A DNA stretch of 5,526 bases. Origin: Parvibaculum sp. GTDB lineage: Bacteria; Pseudomonadota; Alphaproteobacteria; Parvibaculales; Parvibaculaceae. The notes below the pieces were generated by a model. It was not told the DNA's origin. It worked only from the letters and a program-made list of their open reading frames with translations, and searched no databases. Shown one piece after another: positions 1-5,526 of the stretch. Numbering within the stretch: the first letter of the stretch is position 1; every line of letters begins with the position of its first letter. Location of the stretch: NCBI GenBank assembly GCA_020062605.1, contig JAGUWA010000383.1, positions 1 to 5,526 of the forward strand, given 5' to 3'. The translations under genes were made by a program, and so were the position numbers.

Positions 1-2075
1 ACAACACGGTGACGGTCTATGTCCCCCATGCCGACATGGGGCAGGGCACGATCACCGCGCTCGCCATGATGGCGGCCGAGGAACTCGACGCCGACTGGTC
101 GCTGGTGCGCGCCGAACAGGCCCCCGCCGAACCCGCCTTTGCCAATGAGTCGCTCGGCAACGAATTCGTCCCCGGCGACGGCGTGCCGCCCATGCTGAAG
201 GGCGTGAATGCCGCTGCCTGGTACCGGGTGGCGAAATTCATGAGCCTCCAGATCACCGGCGGTTCCATGGCGGTCCGCTACACCGGCCAGCACGGCATGC
301 GCACCACGGGCGCCGCCGCGAAGGAAATGCTGGTCAAGGCCGCCGCCGCGCGCTGGAACTGTTCGCCGTCGGACTGCACCGCCGCCATGAGCTTGGTCAC
401 GGGGCCGAAGGGCGAGACCGCCACCTATGGCGAGCTTGCGGCAGACGCCGCCGGATATTCCCCTTCCGCGAACCCGGCGCTCAAGTCCCGCAAGGACTAC
501 ACGATCGTCGGCACGCCGCGCCCCCGCTTCGACATTCCGGGCAAGGTCGATGGCAGTGCGAAATACGGCGTCGATGCACATGTCCCCGGCATGCTTTATG
601 CCGCCGTGCATCTCGGCCCCGTCTCCCGCTCGACAGTGGTCTCCTACGACGCATCGGAAATTCTCTCCCGTCGCGGCGTGAAGAAGGTGGTCGAGTTCCC
701 GGCAGGCGTCGCCGTCGTCGCCGACAATTACTGGCGTGCCAAGGAAGCGGCCCTCGCTCTCGAAGTCAAGTTCGACGCGGGCGAGAAGGCGAACGTCTCC
801 TCCGAAACGATTTTCGCCGCGCAAGGCGAGGCGCTTTCGGGCGAAACCGAGGCGGACAAGGAAGCCGGCGATGCCGCCTCCGCCTTCGCGGCTGAGGGCG
901 CCGATATCGTCGCCGCCGAATACCGCGTGCCTTATCTGGCGCACGCCTGCATGGAGCCGATGAACTGCACCGTCTGGATACGCGACGGCAAGGCCGATGT
1001 CTGGGTGGGCGTGCAGGACCCGCTCGGCACCCGCGCCCGCATCGCCGACGTCACCGGCATCGACTTCGACAATGTCACCGTCCATCCGATGCTGCTCGGC
1101 GGCGGTTTCGGACGCCGCATACCGCTCCGCGAGGGCTTCTTCGATTTCCCCAGCGAGATCGACTGGGCGGCGAAGATCGCGATGGAAGTCGATGCGCCTG
1201 TGAAGCTCGTCTACACCCGCGAAAACGACATCCAGCACGATGCCTATCGCCCCGCCGTGACGAGCCGCATCCGCGCCGTGGTGAATGCGGAAGGCTATCC
1301 GGCGGCTTACGAAAATCTCTACGTCTACAAGGACGACCCCGTAGAAGCGCCGCACATCCCCTATGGCATCGAGAACCAGTCGATCCGCTATGCCGAGGTG
1401 CCGACGCATATTCCGCGCGGCCCCTGGCGCTCCGTCGCGCACACGCAGCACACCTTCTTCTCCGAAAGCTTCATCGACGAGCTGGCCCATCGCGCCGGCA
1501 AGGACCCGCTCGGCTACCGCCTGGCGCTCCTGAAGGAGAAGCCGCGCCACGCCGCCGTGCTGAAGCTTGCCGCCGAAAAGGCAGGCTGGGGCAGGCGTTT
1601 GCCGGAAGGCCGCCATCACGGGCTTGCCGTGCAGGAAAGCTTCGGCACCGTCGTTGCGGAAGTCGCCGAAATCTCGATCGAGGACGGCGGCCCCCGCATC
1701 CACCGCGTCACCGCCGCGGTCGATTGCGGCCTCGTCGTCAACCCCGACACCGCCGCGCAGCAGATCGAGTCCGGCATCATCTACGGCCTCACCGCCGCGC
1801 TTTACGGCGAAATCAGCATCGAGAACGGTGCCGTCGTGCAGACGAACTTCACCGACTACGAGATGCTGCATCTGTCGGAATGCCCGGAGATCGACGTGCA
1901 CTTCGTCGACAGCGACGCTCCCATCGGCGGTCTCGGCGAACCGGCGACACCCGTCGTCTCCGCCGCCGTCTCGAACGCGATCTTCGCCGCCACCGGCAAC
2001 CGCATCCGCCAGCTGCCCTTCAAGCTGCACGACCTCAGTCAGGTATCGGACAAGTTCGCGCAAGCTGCGGACTAG
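1..2075 (+). CDS. Molybdopterin-binding subunit of a xanthine dehydrogenase / isoquinoline 1-oxidoreductase beta-type enzyme (5' partial)
   Basis: The reading frame is open from position 3 and runs to TAG at 2073-2075, giving about 691 visible residues. A GTG at 9 is internal: the residues before it continue the family's N-terminal pattern, so the real start lies off the left edge, probably some 50 residues upstream, where this family usually carries a Tat signal. Seen, numbering from the GTG at 9: MGQGT (10-14); TGGS and GMRTTGAAAKEML (83-108); the domain-opening segment PRFDIPGKVDGSAKYGVD (172-189); MEPMNC (315-320); LGGGFGRR (363-370), a molybdopterin-contact loop; PRGPWRS (469-475); VDCGLVVNPD (571-580); and GGLGEPATP (640-648), whose Glu matches the catalytic Glu of the xanthine oxidase family. 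Such subunits hydroxylate N-heterocycles or oxidise aldehydes, and pair with a small [2Fe-2S] subunit usually encoded just upstream, here out of view. The substrate cannot be inferred. The visible part looks intact. Confidence 0.93.
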   Translation, partial: NTVTVYVPHADMGQGTITALAMMAAEELDADWSLVRAEQAPAEPAFANESLGNEFVPGDGVPPMLKGVNAAAWYRVAKFMSLQITGGSMAVRYTGQHGMRTTGAAAKEMLVKAAAARWNCSPSDCTAAMSLVTGPKGETATYGELAADAAGYSPSANPALKSRKDYTIVGTPRPRFDIPGKVDGSAKYGVDAHVPGMLYAAVHLGPVSRSTVVSYDASEILSRRGVKKVVEFPAGVAVVADNYWRAKEAALALEVKFDAGEKANVSSETIFAAQGEALSGETEADKEAGDAASAFAAEGADIVAAEYRVPYLAHACMEPMNCTVWIRDGKADVWVGVQDPLGTRARIADVTGIDFDNVTVHPMLLGGGFGRRIPLREGFFDFPSEIDWAAKIAMEVDAPVKLVYTRENDIQHDAYRPAVTSRIRAVVNAEGYPAAYENLYVYKDDPVEAPHIPYGIENQSIRYAEVPTHIPRGPWRSVAHTQHTFFSESFIDELAHRAGKDPLGYRLALLKEKPRHAAVLKLAAEKAGWGRRLPEGRHHGLAVQESFGTVVAEVAEISIEDGGPRIHRVTAAVDCGLVVNPDTAAQQIESGIIYGLTAALYGEISIENGAVVQTNFTDYEMLHLSECPEIDVHFVDSDAPIGGLGEPATPVVSAAVSNAIFAATGNRIRQLPFKLHDLSQVSDKFAQAAD

Positions 2076-2135
2076 GAAGACTGCTGAGTGAACTGAAGGA
2101 AACGGCACACGGAGGCACGGAGGCGCGAAGAAGGA

Positions 2136-2181
2136 GGAAAACGGGATCGCGCGCCGAAGGCGCAACCGGAGTCCGTTTTCC
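2136..2181. repeat. Inner hairpin of the palindromic element
   Basis: A perfect 9-bp stem (GGAAAACGG with CCGTTTTCC) is capped by a separate perfect 5-bp stem with a GAA loop, GCGCCGAAGGCGC, at 2151-2163. An asymmetric internal loop lies between the two stems. The stem is not followed by a run of T, so it does not look like an intrinsic terminator. Confidence 0.7.
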
Positions 2182-2216
2182 ACCATGAGCATATTCCGGC
2201 GTGAAATCGCCTTGCT

Positions 2217-2240
2217 TCTCCGTGTCTCCGTGTCTCCGTG
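2217..2240 (+). repeat. Three perfect tandem copies of TCTCCGTG
   Basis: The octamer TCTCCGTG occurs three times without interruption (2217-2224, 2225-2232, 2233-2240) and forms most of the right arm of the palindromic element. The left arm holds about two and a half copies of the partner unit CACGGAGG from 2108, with a degenerate third copy. Confidence 0.9.
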
Positions 2241-2271
2241 TGCAGAATAAAAAGCCTTCGTATCCGAAAAC

Positions 2272-2276
2272 AGGAG
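2272..2276 (+). promoter_or_regulatory. Shine-Dalgarno site deciding the SDR start
   Basis: AGGAG ends 5 nt before the ATG at 2282. This supports that ATG over the in-frame GTG at 2201, which lies inside the repeat element and would add residues with no family resemblance. Confidence 0.85.
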
Positions 2277-2281
2277 ACCCC

Positions 2282-3100
2282 ATGTCCACAGTCCTCGTCA
2301 CCGGCGGCTCCGGTTTCATCGGATCGCATTGCATCCTCCAGCTCCTCGAAAAAGGCCACGAGGTCCGCACCACGGTGCGCAATCTTTCGCGCGAGCCTGA
2401 AGTCCGCGCCATGCTGAAGGCGGGCGGTGCCGAGCCCGGTTCCCGTCTCTCCTTCGTCGCCGCCATCGGCTACGGCCAGGGTGTCCGCGCCAAGCCCTTC
2501 GACGAAACCGACTGGACGAATCTCGAAGGCGACGACATCACGCCCTACACCAAGTCGAAGACGATTGCCGAACGCGCCGCCTGGGATTTCATCGAGCGCG
2601 AAGGAAATGACCTCGAACTCGCCGTCGTGAATCCCGTCGGTGTGCTCGACCCCGTCCTCGGGCCGGACTTTTCCACCTCCATCCAGATCGTGAAGGGCCT
2701 GATGGACGGCGCCATGCCCGGCTGTCCGAAACTCGGCTTCGGCCTCGTCGATGTGCGCGACGTGGCCGACCTCCACATCCGCGCCATGACGGACCCGGCC
2801 GCGAAGGGCGAACGCTTCCTCGCCATCTCCGGCGATTTCGTCTGGATGCGCGACGTTGCGATCTTCCTCAAGGAGCGGCTCGGTAAGGCCGCCGCGAAAG
2901 TGCCCACGCGTCAGTTGCCCAACTGGCTCGTCTTCATCGCCGCGCTGCGCATGCCCGAGGTGAAGCTGCTGCTTCCCGAACTCGGCAAGGAGAAGCACGC
3001 CACCGGCGCGAAGGCCGGGCGCGTTCTCGGCTGGCAGCCGCGTTCCTGGCAGCAATCCGCCGTCGACACCGCCGAGAGCCTCGCGAAGCTCGACGCCTGA
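2282..3100 (+). CDS. Dihydroflavonol-4-reductase-like extended SDR (NAD(P)-dependent epimerase/reductase family), internally deleted
   Basis: The product is 272 residues. It begins directly with VLVTGGSGFIGSH (4-16), the Rossmann-fold dinucleotide loop GxxGxxG (G8, G11, G14). TTVRNLSRE (30-38) is a likely NADP-contact strand. A YxxxK pair is present (Y89, codon 2546-2548; K93), followed by VVNPVGV (115-121) and VDVRDVADLHIRAM (156-169), typical of reductases acting on aldehydes or ketones. Oddity: SFVAA (57-61) runs straight into IGYG (62-65). In relatives as I know them (about 340 residues), roughly 65-70 residues separate these blocks, including the Asp-Leu after the third strand, the VASP-like strand and the TSS segment with the catalytic Ser. 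The junction is near 2456-2464 and stays in frame. The fold and activity are therefore probably impaired. The rest, including the C-terminal LGWQPRS, looks normal. An AGGAG site supports the start. The substrate is unknown. Confidence 0.88.
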   Translation: MSTVLVTGGSGFIGSHCILQLLEKGHEVRTTVRNLSREPEVRAMLKAGGAEPGSRLSFVAAIGYGQGVRAKPFDETDWTNLEGDDITPYTKSKTIAERAAWDFIEREGNDLELAVVNPVGVLDPVLGPDFSTSIQIVKGLMDGAMPGCPKLGFGLVDVRDVADLHIRAMTDPAAKGERFLAISGDFVWMRDVAIFLKERLGKAAAKVPTRQLPNWLVFIAALRMPEVKLLLPELGKEKHATGAKAGRVLGWQPRSWQQSAVDTAESLAKLDA

Positions 3101-3115
3101 CGCGCGGGGAAACCG

Positions 3116-3523
3116 CTAGCCTGCGAAAATCCCGAGCGGGTCATGCGCCCGCGCCACGCTGACGATGTAGAGGAAGACGAGAAGCGCCGCCGCCCAGAGC
3201 CCCGCGCGTTCCGCTCTCGTCCGCGCGAAGCGGAAGGCCGCGATGCCGATCCCCACATAGACGAAGAGCAGCACCACTTTCACGGTCAGCCACGCATCGA
3301 TGAAGGGATATTGCTGCACCACCGTCATCAGCATCAGCGCGGCGGTGAGCAGCACCGTGTCGATCGTGTAGCTCGTGAGCTTCACCGGCGTCGACATGGC
3401 GAGCCGCGCCGCGGCGCGGCCTTCGCCCGCCAGAAGCGCCGCCCCCCGCAGGAAGAAGAGCGAGCCGCTCAGGATCACGCTCCAGATATGGACGAGCCGG
3501 ATTTCGGCATGGAATTCGATCAT
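3116..3523 (-). CDS. SirB-family integral membrane protein
   Basis: The product is 135 residues, starting at ATG (3523-3521) and ending with TAG (3118-3116). It has four hydrophobic segments at about residues 8-32, 52-70, 80-99 and 107-125, matching the four-helix SirB/SirB2 layout. Family-like blocks are SGSLFFLRG (19-27), an early His12, YTIDTVLL (52-59), WLTVKVVLLFVYVGIG (78-93) and YIVSVARAHDP (119-129). The open frame extends further upstream, but only as Arg/Ser-rich antisense-like sequence overlapping the qNOR gene, so the Met beginning IEFHAEIRLVHIW is the natural start. The family is named after a Salmonella regulator-associated gene; its biochemical role is not established. It sits 37 bp downstream of the qNOR gene on the same strand, which suggests co-expression with NO reduction. 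It ends 15 bp from the stop of the convergent SDR gene. Confidence 0.85.
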   Translation of the reverse strand: MIEFHAEIRLVHIWSVILSGSLFFLRGAALLAGEGRAAARLAMSTPVKLTSYTIDTVLLTAALMLMTVVQQYPFIDAWLTVKVVLLFVYVGIGIAAFRFARTRAERAGLWAAALLVFLYIVSVARAHDPLGIFAG

Positions 3524-3535
3524 CCGGCTCGTCTT

Positions 3536-3541
3536 CTCCTC
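3536..3541 (-). promoter_or_regulatory. Candidate ribosome binding site of the SirB-family gene
   Basis: On the minus strand GAGGAG lies 12 nt before the ATG at 3523. The spacing is longer than optimal, but this is the only purine-rich SD-like run in the 37-bp gap after the qNOR stop. Confidence 0.5.
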
Positions 3542-3560
3542 GTTTGTCCGCTCGCCTGCC

Positions 3561-5526
3561 TCAGTCGCCCGCGCGTGCGCCGGCGCGGGCGTCCCTCTCG
3601 CTCCGCACGGGCACCTCGTCCTCCCGCTTCGGGAAGAGCCAGAGCCCCGCCACGAAGACGACGAGCGCGAGCGCCCCGATCGAGAAGATCGTGTCGCCCG
3701 GCACGCGCATCCACACGAGCAGGTCCACGAAGGGCTGCTGCATGAACTCCGCCGAGCGCGCATAGGCATAGCCATGTTCGAGCGAGGCGAAAAGCTGCAT
3801 CGTCCCGAGCGGCAGCAGCGTCAGCAGCGCCATCAGCGCGAGCCCCGCATTCAGGCACCAGAAGCTCGTCTTCAATATGCCCTCATGCCAGGCAAGCTCC
3901 GGCTTCATGCCACGCAGGCAGAACAGCACGAGCCCGATGCCGAGCATGCCATAGACGCCGAAGAGCGCGGTATGTCCGTGCAGCGGCGTCAGGTTCAGCC
4001 CCTGCATGTAGTAGAGCGACAGCGGCGGGTTGATGAGGAAGCCGAAGAGCCCCGCGCCGACCAGGTTCCAGAACGCGACCGCGATGAAGAACATCACCGG
4101 CCAGCGATAGCGCCTCATCCAGGGCGTCGCCCCGCCGAGGCGGTAGGTGTGATAGGCCTCGAAGCCGATATAGGCGAGCGGCACCACTTCGAGCGCGGAG
4201 AAGCTCGCCCCGAGCGCCAGCACCGGCGTCGGCGAGCCGGCAAAGTAGAGATGGTGCAGCGTGCCGAGCACGCCGCCCGCCATGAAGATGATCGTCGCGA
4301 AGAGCACGGCGACCGTCGCCGTCTTCACCTGCAGCAGCCCCAGCCGCGTGAACAGGAACGCGATCACCGCCGTCGCGAAGACCTCGAAGAAGCCTTCCAC
4401 CCACAGATGCACGAGCCACCAGCGCCAGTATTCCACCATCGAGATATGCGTGTGCTCGTTCCACATCAGCGCCGCCGCGAAGAACAACCCGATCGCGACG
4501 GTGGAGAGGAACAGCAGCCCGATGATCGAGCGCATCTCGGATTTCTGCGTCAGCGTCGGCCAGAGCGCGCGGCCCACGAACACGAGCCAGAGCATCAGCC
4601 CGATGAACAGGAACCACTGCCAGAAGCGGCCCATGTCGGCATATTCCCAGCCCTGGTGCCCGAACCAGAAATTATTGTCGAGCCCCAGCGTCTGCATCAC
4701 CGCGAACCACTGCCCGGCGAAGGAGCCGACCACGATGATGAGCAGGCATACCCAGAGGAAGTTGACGCCGAGCCGCTGAAAGCGCGGCTCGTGGCCCGAA
4801 ACCGCCGGCCCGATATAGAGCCCCGTGCCGAGCCAGGCGACCGCGATCCACAGCACCGCGAGCTGCGTGTGCCATGTCCGCGTGATGGAATAGGGCAGCA
4901 CTTCGGCCATCTCGTAGCCATAGACGAGCTGTCCCTCCACCTGGTAATGCGCCGTCATCGCGCCGAACAGGATCTGCACCAGGAAGAGCGCCAGCAGCAC
5001 CCAGAAATATTTCGCCGTCGCGAGCATGGAGGGCGTCGCCTTCACATGCCGCATCGGGTCGAATTCCGGCAGCGGCACGCGCGCCTCGTCGCGTCCATGC
5101 GTCACCGCGTGATGCCAGCCGAGAAGGCCGATGCCCGCCAGCAGGAAGGTCACGCTGAAGGCCGACCACAGAAAGGTGCTGGCCGGCGGCTTGTTGCCGA
5201 TCAGCGGTTCATGCGGCCAGTTGTTCGTATAGGTGATGGTGTCGTCCGGGCGCTCGGTCCCCGCCGCCCAGGCCGTCCACCAGAAGAAGGCCGACAGCAC
5301 GCGCCGGTTTTCCGCGTCCGGCACGGTGCCGTTCTTCATCGCATAGGCTTCGCGAAGTTCCGCCGTCGCCGGGTCGTCGCCGAACAGGCTCTCGTAATGC
5401 GTGGACACCTCGCGGACCGCTTGCGCCCGCGCCGGGGCCAGCGTGATCGTCTTCGTTTCCGGATCGTAGGTATTGGTGCGCATGACGCCGCGCAGCCGCC
5501 CTTCGAGCGCCGCCTGCCGCTCCTTC
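3561..5526 (-). CDS. norB: Quinol-dependent nitric oxide reductase, qNOR (5' partial)
   Basis: The enzyme reduces two NO to N2O in the inner membrane, using quinol as donor. The frame ends at TGA (3563-3561) and is open past the ATG at 5483 to the right edge. The 14 codons upstream of that ATG (ending LRGV) continue the family pattern, so the Met is internal; about 110-120 N-terminal residues, with the first helix and start of the cytochrome c-like domain, are missing. Seen, numbering from the Met at 5483: RTNTYD (2-7), YTNNWPHEPLIGN (85-97), then about 13 hydrophobic helices. All expected metal ligands are present: TWH His205 (low-spin haem b), HLWVEGFFE with His359, Glu363 and Glu367 (FeB site and its acidic residues), LHHLYF His410/411 (FeB), and HGHTALFG His502/504 (haem ligands). 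No haem c CxxCH motif is seen, as expected for qNOR. The acidic/basic C-terminal tail (from 618) is probably cytosolic. It is the upstream member of a likely two-gene unit with the SirB-like gene. Naming varies (norB or norZ). Confidence 0.96.
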   Translation of the reverse strand, partial: KERQAALEGRLRGVMRTNTYDPETKTITLAPARAQAVREVSTHYESLFGDDPATAELREAYAMKNGTVPDAENRRVLSAFFWWTAWAAGTERPDDTITYTNNWPHEPLIGNKPPASTFLWSAFSVTFLLAGIGLLGWHHAVTHGRDEARVPLPEFDPMRHVKATPSMLATAKYFWVLLALFLVQILFGAMTAHYQVEGQLVYGYEMAEVLPYSITRTWHTQLAVLWIAVAWLGTGLYIGPAVSGHEPRFQRLGVNFLWVCLLIIVVGSFAGQWFAVMQTLGLDNNFWFGHQGWEYADMGRFWQWFLFIGLMLWLVFVGRALWPTLTQKSEMRSIIGLLFLSTVAIGLFFAAALMWNEHTHISMVEYWRWWLVHLWVEGFFEVFATAVIAFLFTRLGLLQVKTATVAVLFATIIFMAGGVLGTLHHLYFAGSPTPVLALGASFSALEVVPLAYIGFEAYHTYRLGGATPWMRRYRWPVMFFIAVAFWNLVGAGLFGFLINPPLSLYYMQGLNLTPLHGHTALFGVYGMLGIGLVLFCLRGMKPELAWHEGILKTSFWCLNAGLALMALLTLLPLGTMQLFASLEHGYAYARSAEFMQQPFVDLLVWMRVPGDTIFSIGALALVVFVAGLWLFPKREDEVPVRSERDARAGARAGD

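Larger units (their letters stand above)
2105..2243. repeat. Palindromic multi-hairpin intergenic element
   Basis: Two arms, 2105-2133 and 2215-2243, are imperfect inverted repeats: 25 of 29 positions are complementary, and three of the four exceptions would be G-U pairs if transcribed rightwards. The arms are built from CACGGAGG-like and TCTCCGTG units. Between them sit a second perfect 9-bp inverted repeat, GGAAAACGG (2136-2144) with CCGTTTTCC (2173-2181), enclosing GCGCC-GAA-GGCGC (2151-2163), and a small hairpin GGCG/CGCC (2198-2211). The whole would fold as a long stem closing a branched loop. It fills most of the 206-bp space between the two plus-strand genes. No transposase, convincing target-site duplication or T-tract is visible, so a REP/MITE-like dispersed repeat fits better than a terminator. 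Similar CACGGAG-rich spacers are familiar to me from environmental genomes, but copy number here is unknown. Confidence 0.75.

Noticed and set aside
2105..2243. The palindrome as an intrinsic terminator of the first gene
   Set aside because: No T-tract follows any of its stems on the plus strand, and the branched layout is larger than a usual terminator.
2105..2243. The inverted repeats as the remains of an insertion sequence
   Set aside because: The interval is too short for a transposase, no transposase-like peptide is seen, and no clear target-site duplication flanks it.
2201..2281. In-frame GTG at 2201 as an upstream start giving a longer SDR
   Set aside because: The extra residues are translated repeat element, and the GxxGxxG strand plus a good AGGAG site place the start at ATG 2282.
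2035..3055. Long minus-strand open frames across the spacer and the SDR gene
   Set aside because: They cover the SDR coding region in antisense, show low-complexity shadow composition, and contain the repeat element read as protein; no family resemblance.
3403..3420. Perfect 18-bp palindrome GCCGCGCCGCGGCGCGGC
   Set aside because: It lies inside the SirB-like coding sequence over Arg/Ala/Gly codons and is readily produced by GC-rich codon choice; no sign of an operator or attachment site.
3524..3775. N-terminal extension of the SirB-like protein upstream of 3523
   Set aside because: The extension is Arg/Ser-rich out-of-frame reading of the qNOR 3' end; the family pattern begins at the Met at 3523.
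3143..4779. Plus-strand open frames across the SirB-like and qNOR genes
   Set aside because: They are antisense shadows with Arg/Pro/Ser-rich composition and no recognisable domain.
5481..5483. ATG at 5483 as the start of the NO reductase
   Set aside because: The frame stays open to the window edge, the preceding residues match qNOR, and the protein would lack the rest of its N-terminal domain and first helix.

Overview
The window is GC-rich, with a strong C/G preference at third codon positions. It reads as chromosomal DNA of a proteobacterium. The protein variants resemble those I associate with Alphaproteobacteria (Rhizobiales or Parvibaculum-like organisms), but that placement is an impression from memory and not a database result.

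Layout. Positions 1-2075 (+) hold the 3' nine-tenths or so of a large molybdopterin-binding oxidoreductase subunit of the xanthine dehydrogenase / isoquinoline 1-oxidoreductase beta (IorB-like) type; its N-terminus lies off the left edge. Positions 2076-2281 form a 206-bp spacer that is mostly filled by a palindromic, multi-hairpin repeat element (2105-2243). Positions 2282-3100 (+) encode a dihydroflavonol-4-reductase-like extended SDR (NAD(P)-dependent epimerase/reductase family). It appears to have lost about 65-70 internal residues in frame, including the region expected to carry the catalytic serine. Only 15 bp further on, two genes run convergently on the minus strand: a SirB-family membrane protein (3523 to 3116), and upstream of it a quinol-dependent nitric oxide reductase (qNOR, norB/norZ type) that enters from the right edge and ends at 3561.

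How the genes work together. The minus-strand pair looks like one transcription unit (37-bp gap, same strand) for respiratory reduction or detoxification of nitric oxide at the inner membrane. qNOR takes electrons from quinol and needs no cytochrome c partner, and the SirB-like protein is an uncharacterised membrane companion. The plus-strand pair are both oxidoreductases but are separated by the repeat element, so co-transcription is uncertain and no shared pathway can be read from the window.

No tRNA, rRNA, CRISPR array, transposase or integrase was seen. I found no convincing new multi-gene system. The points most worth a second look are the internally deleted SDR and the structured palindromic element just upstream of it.
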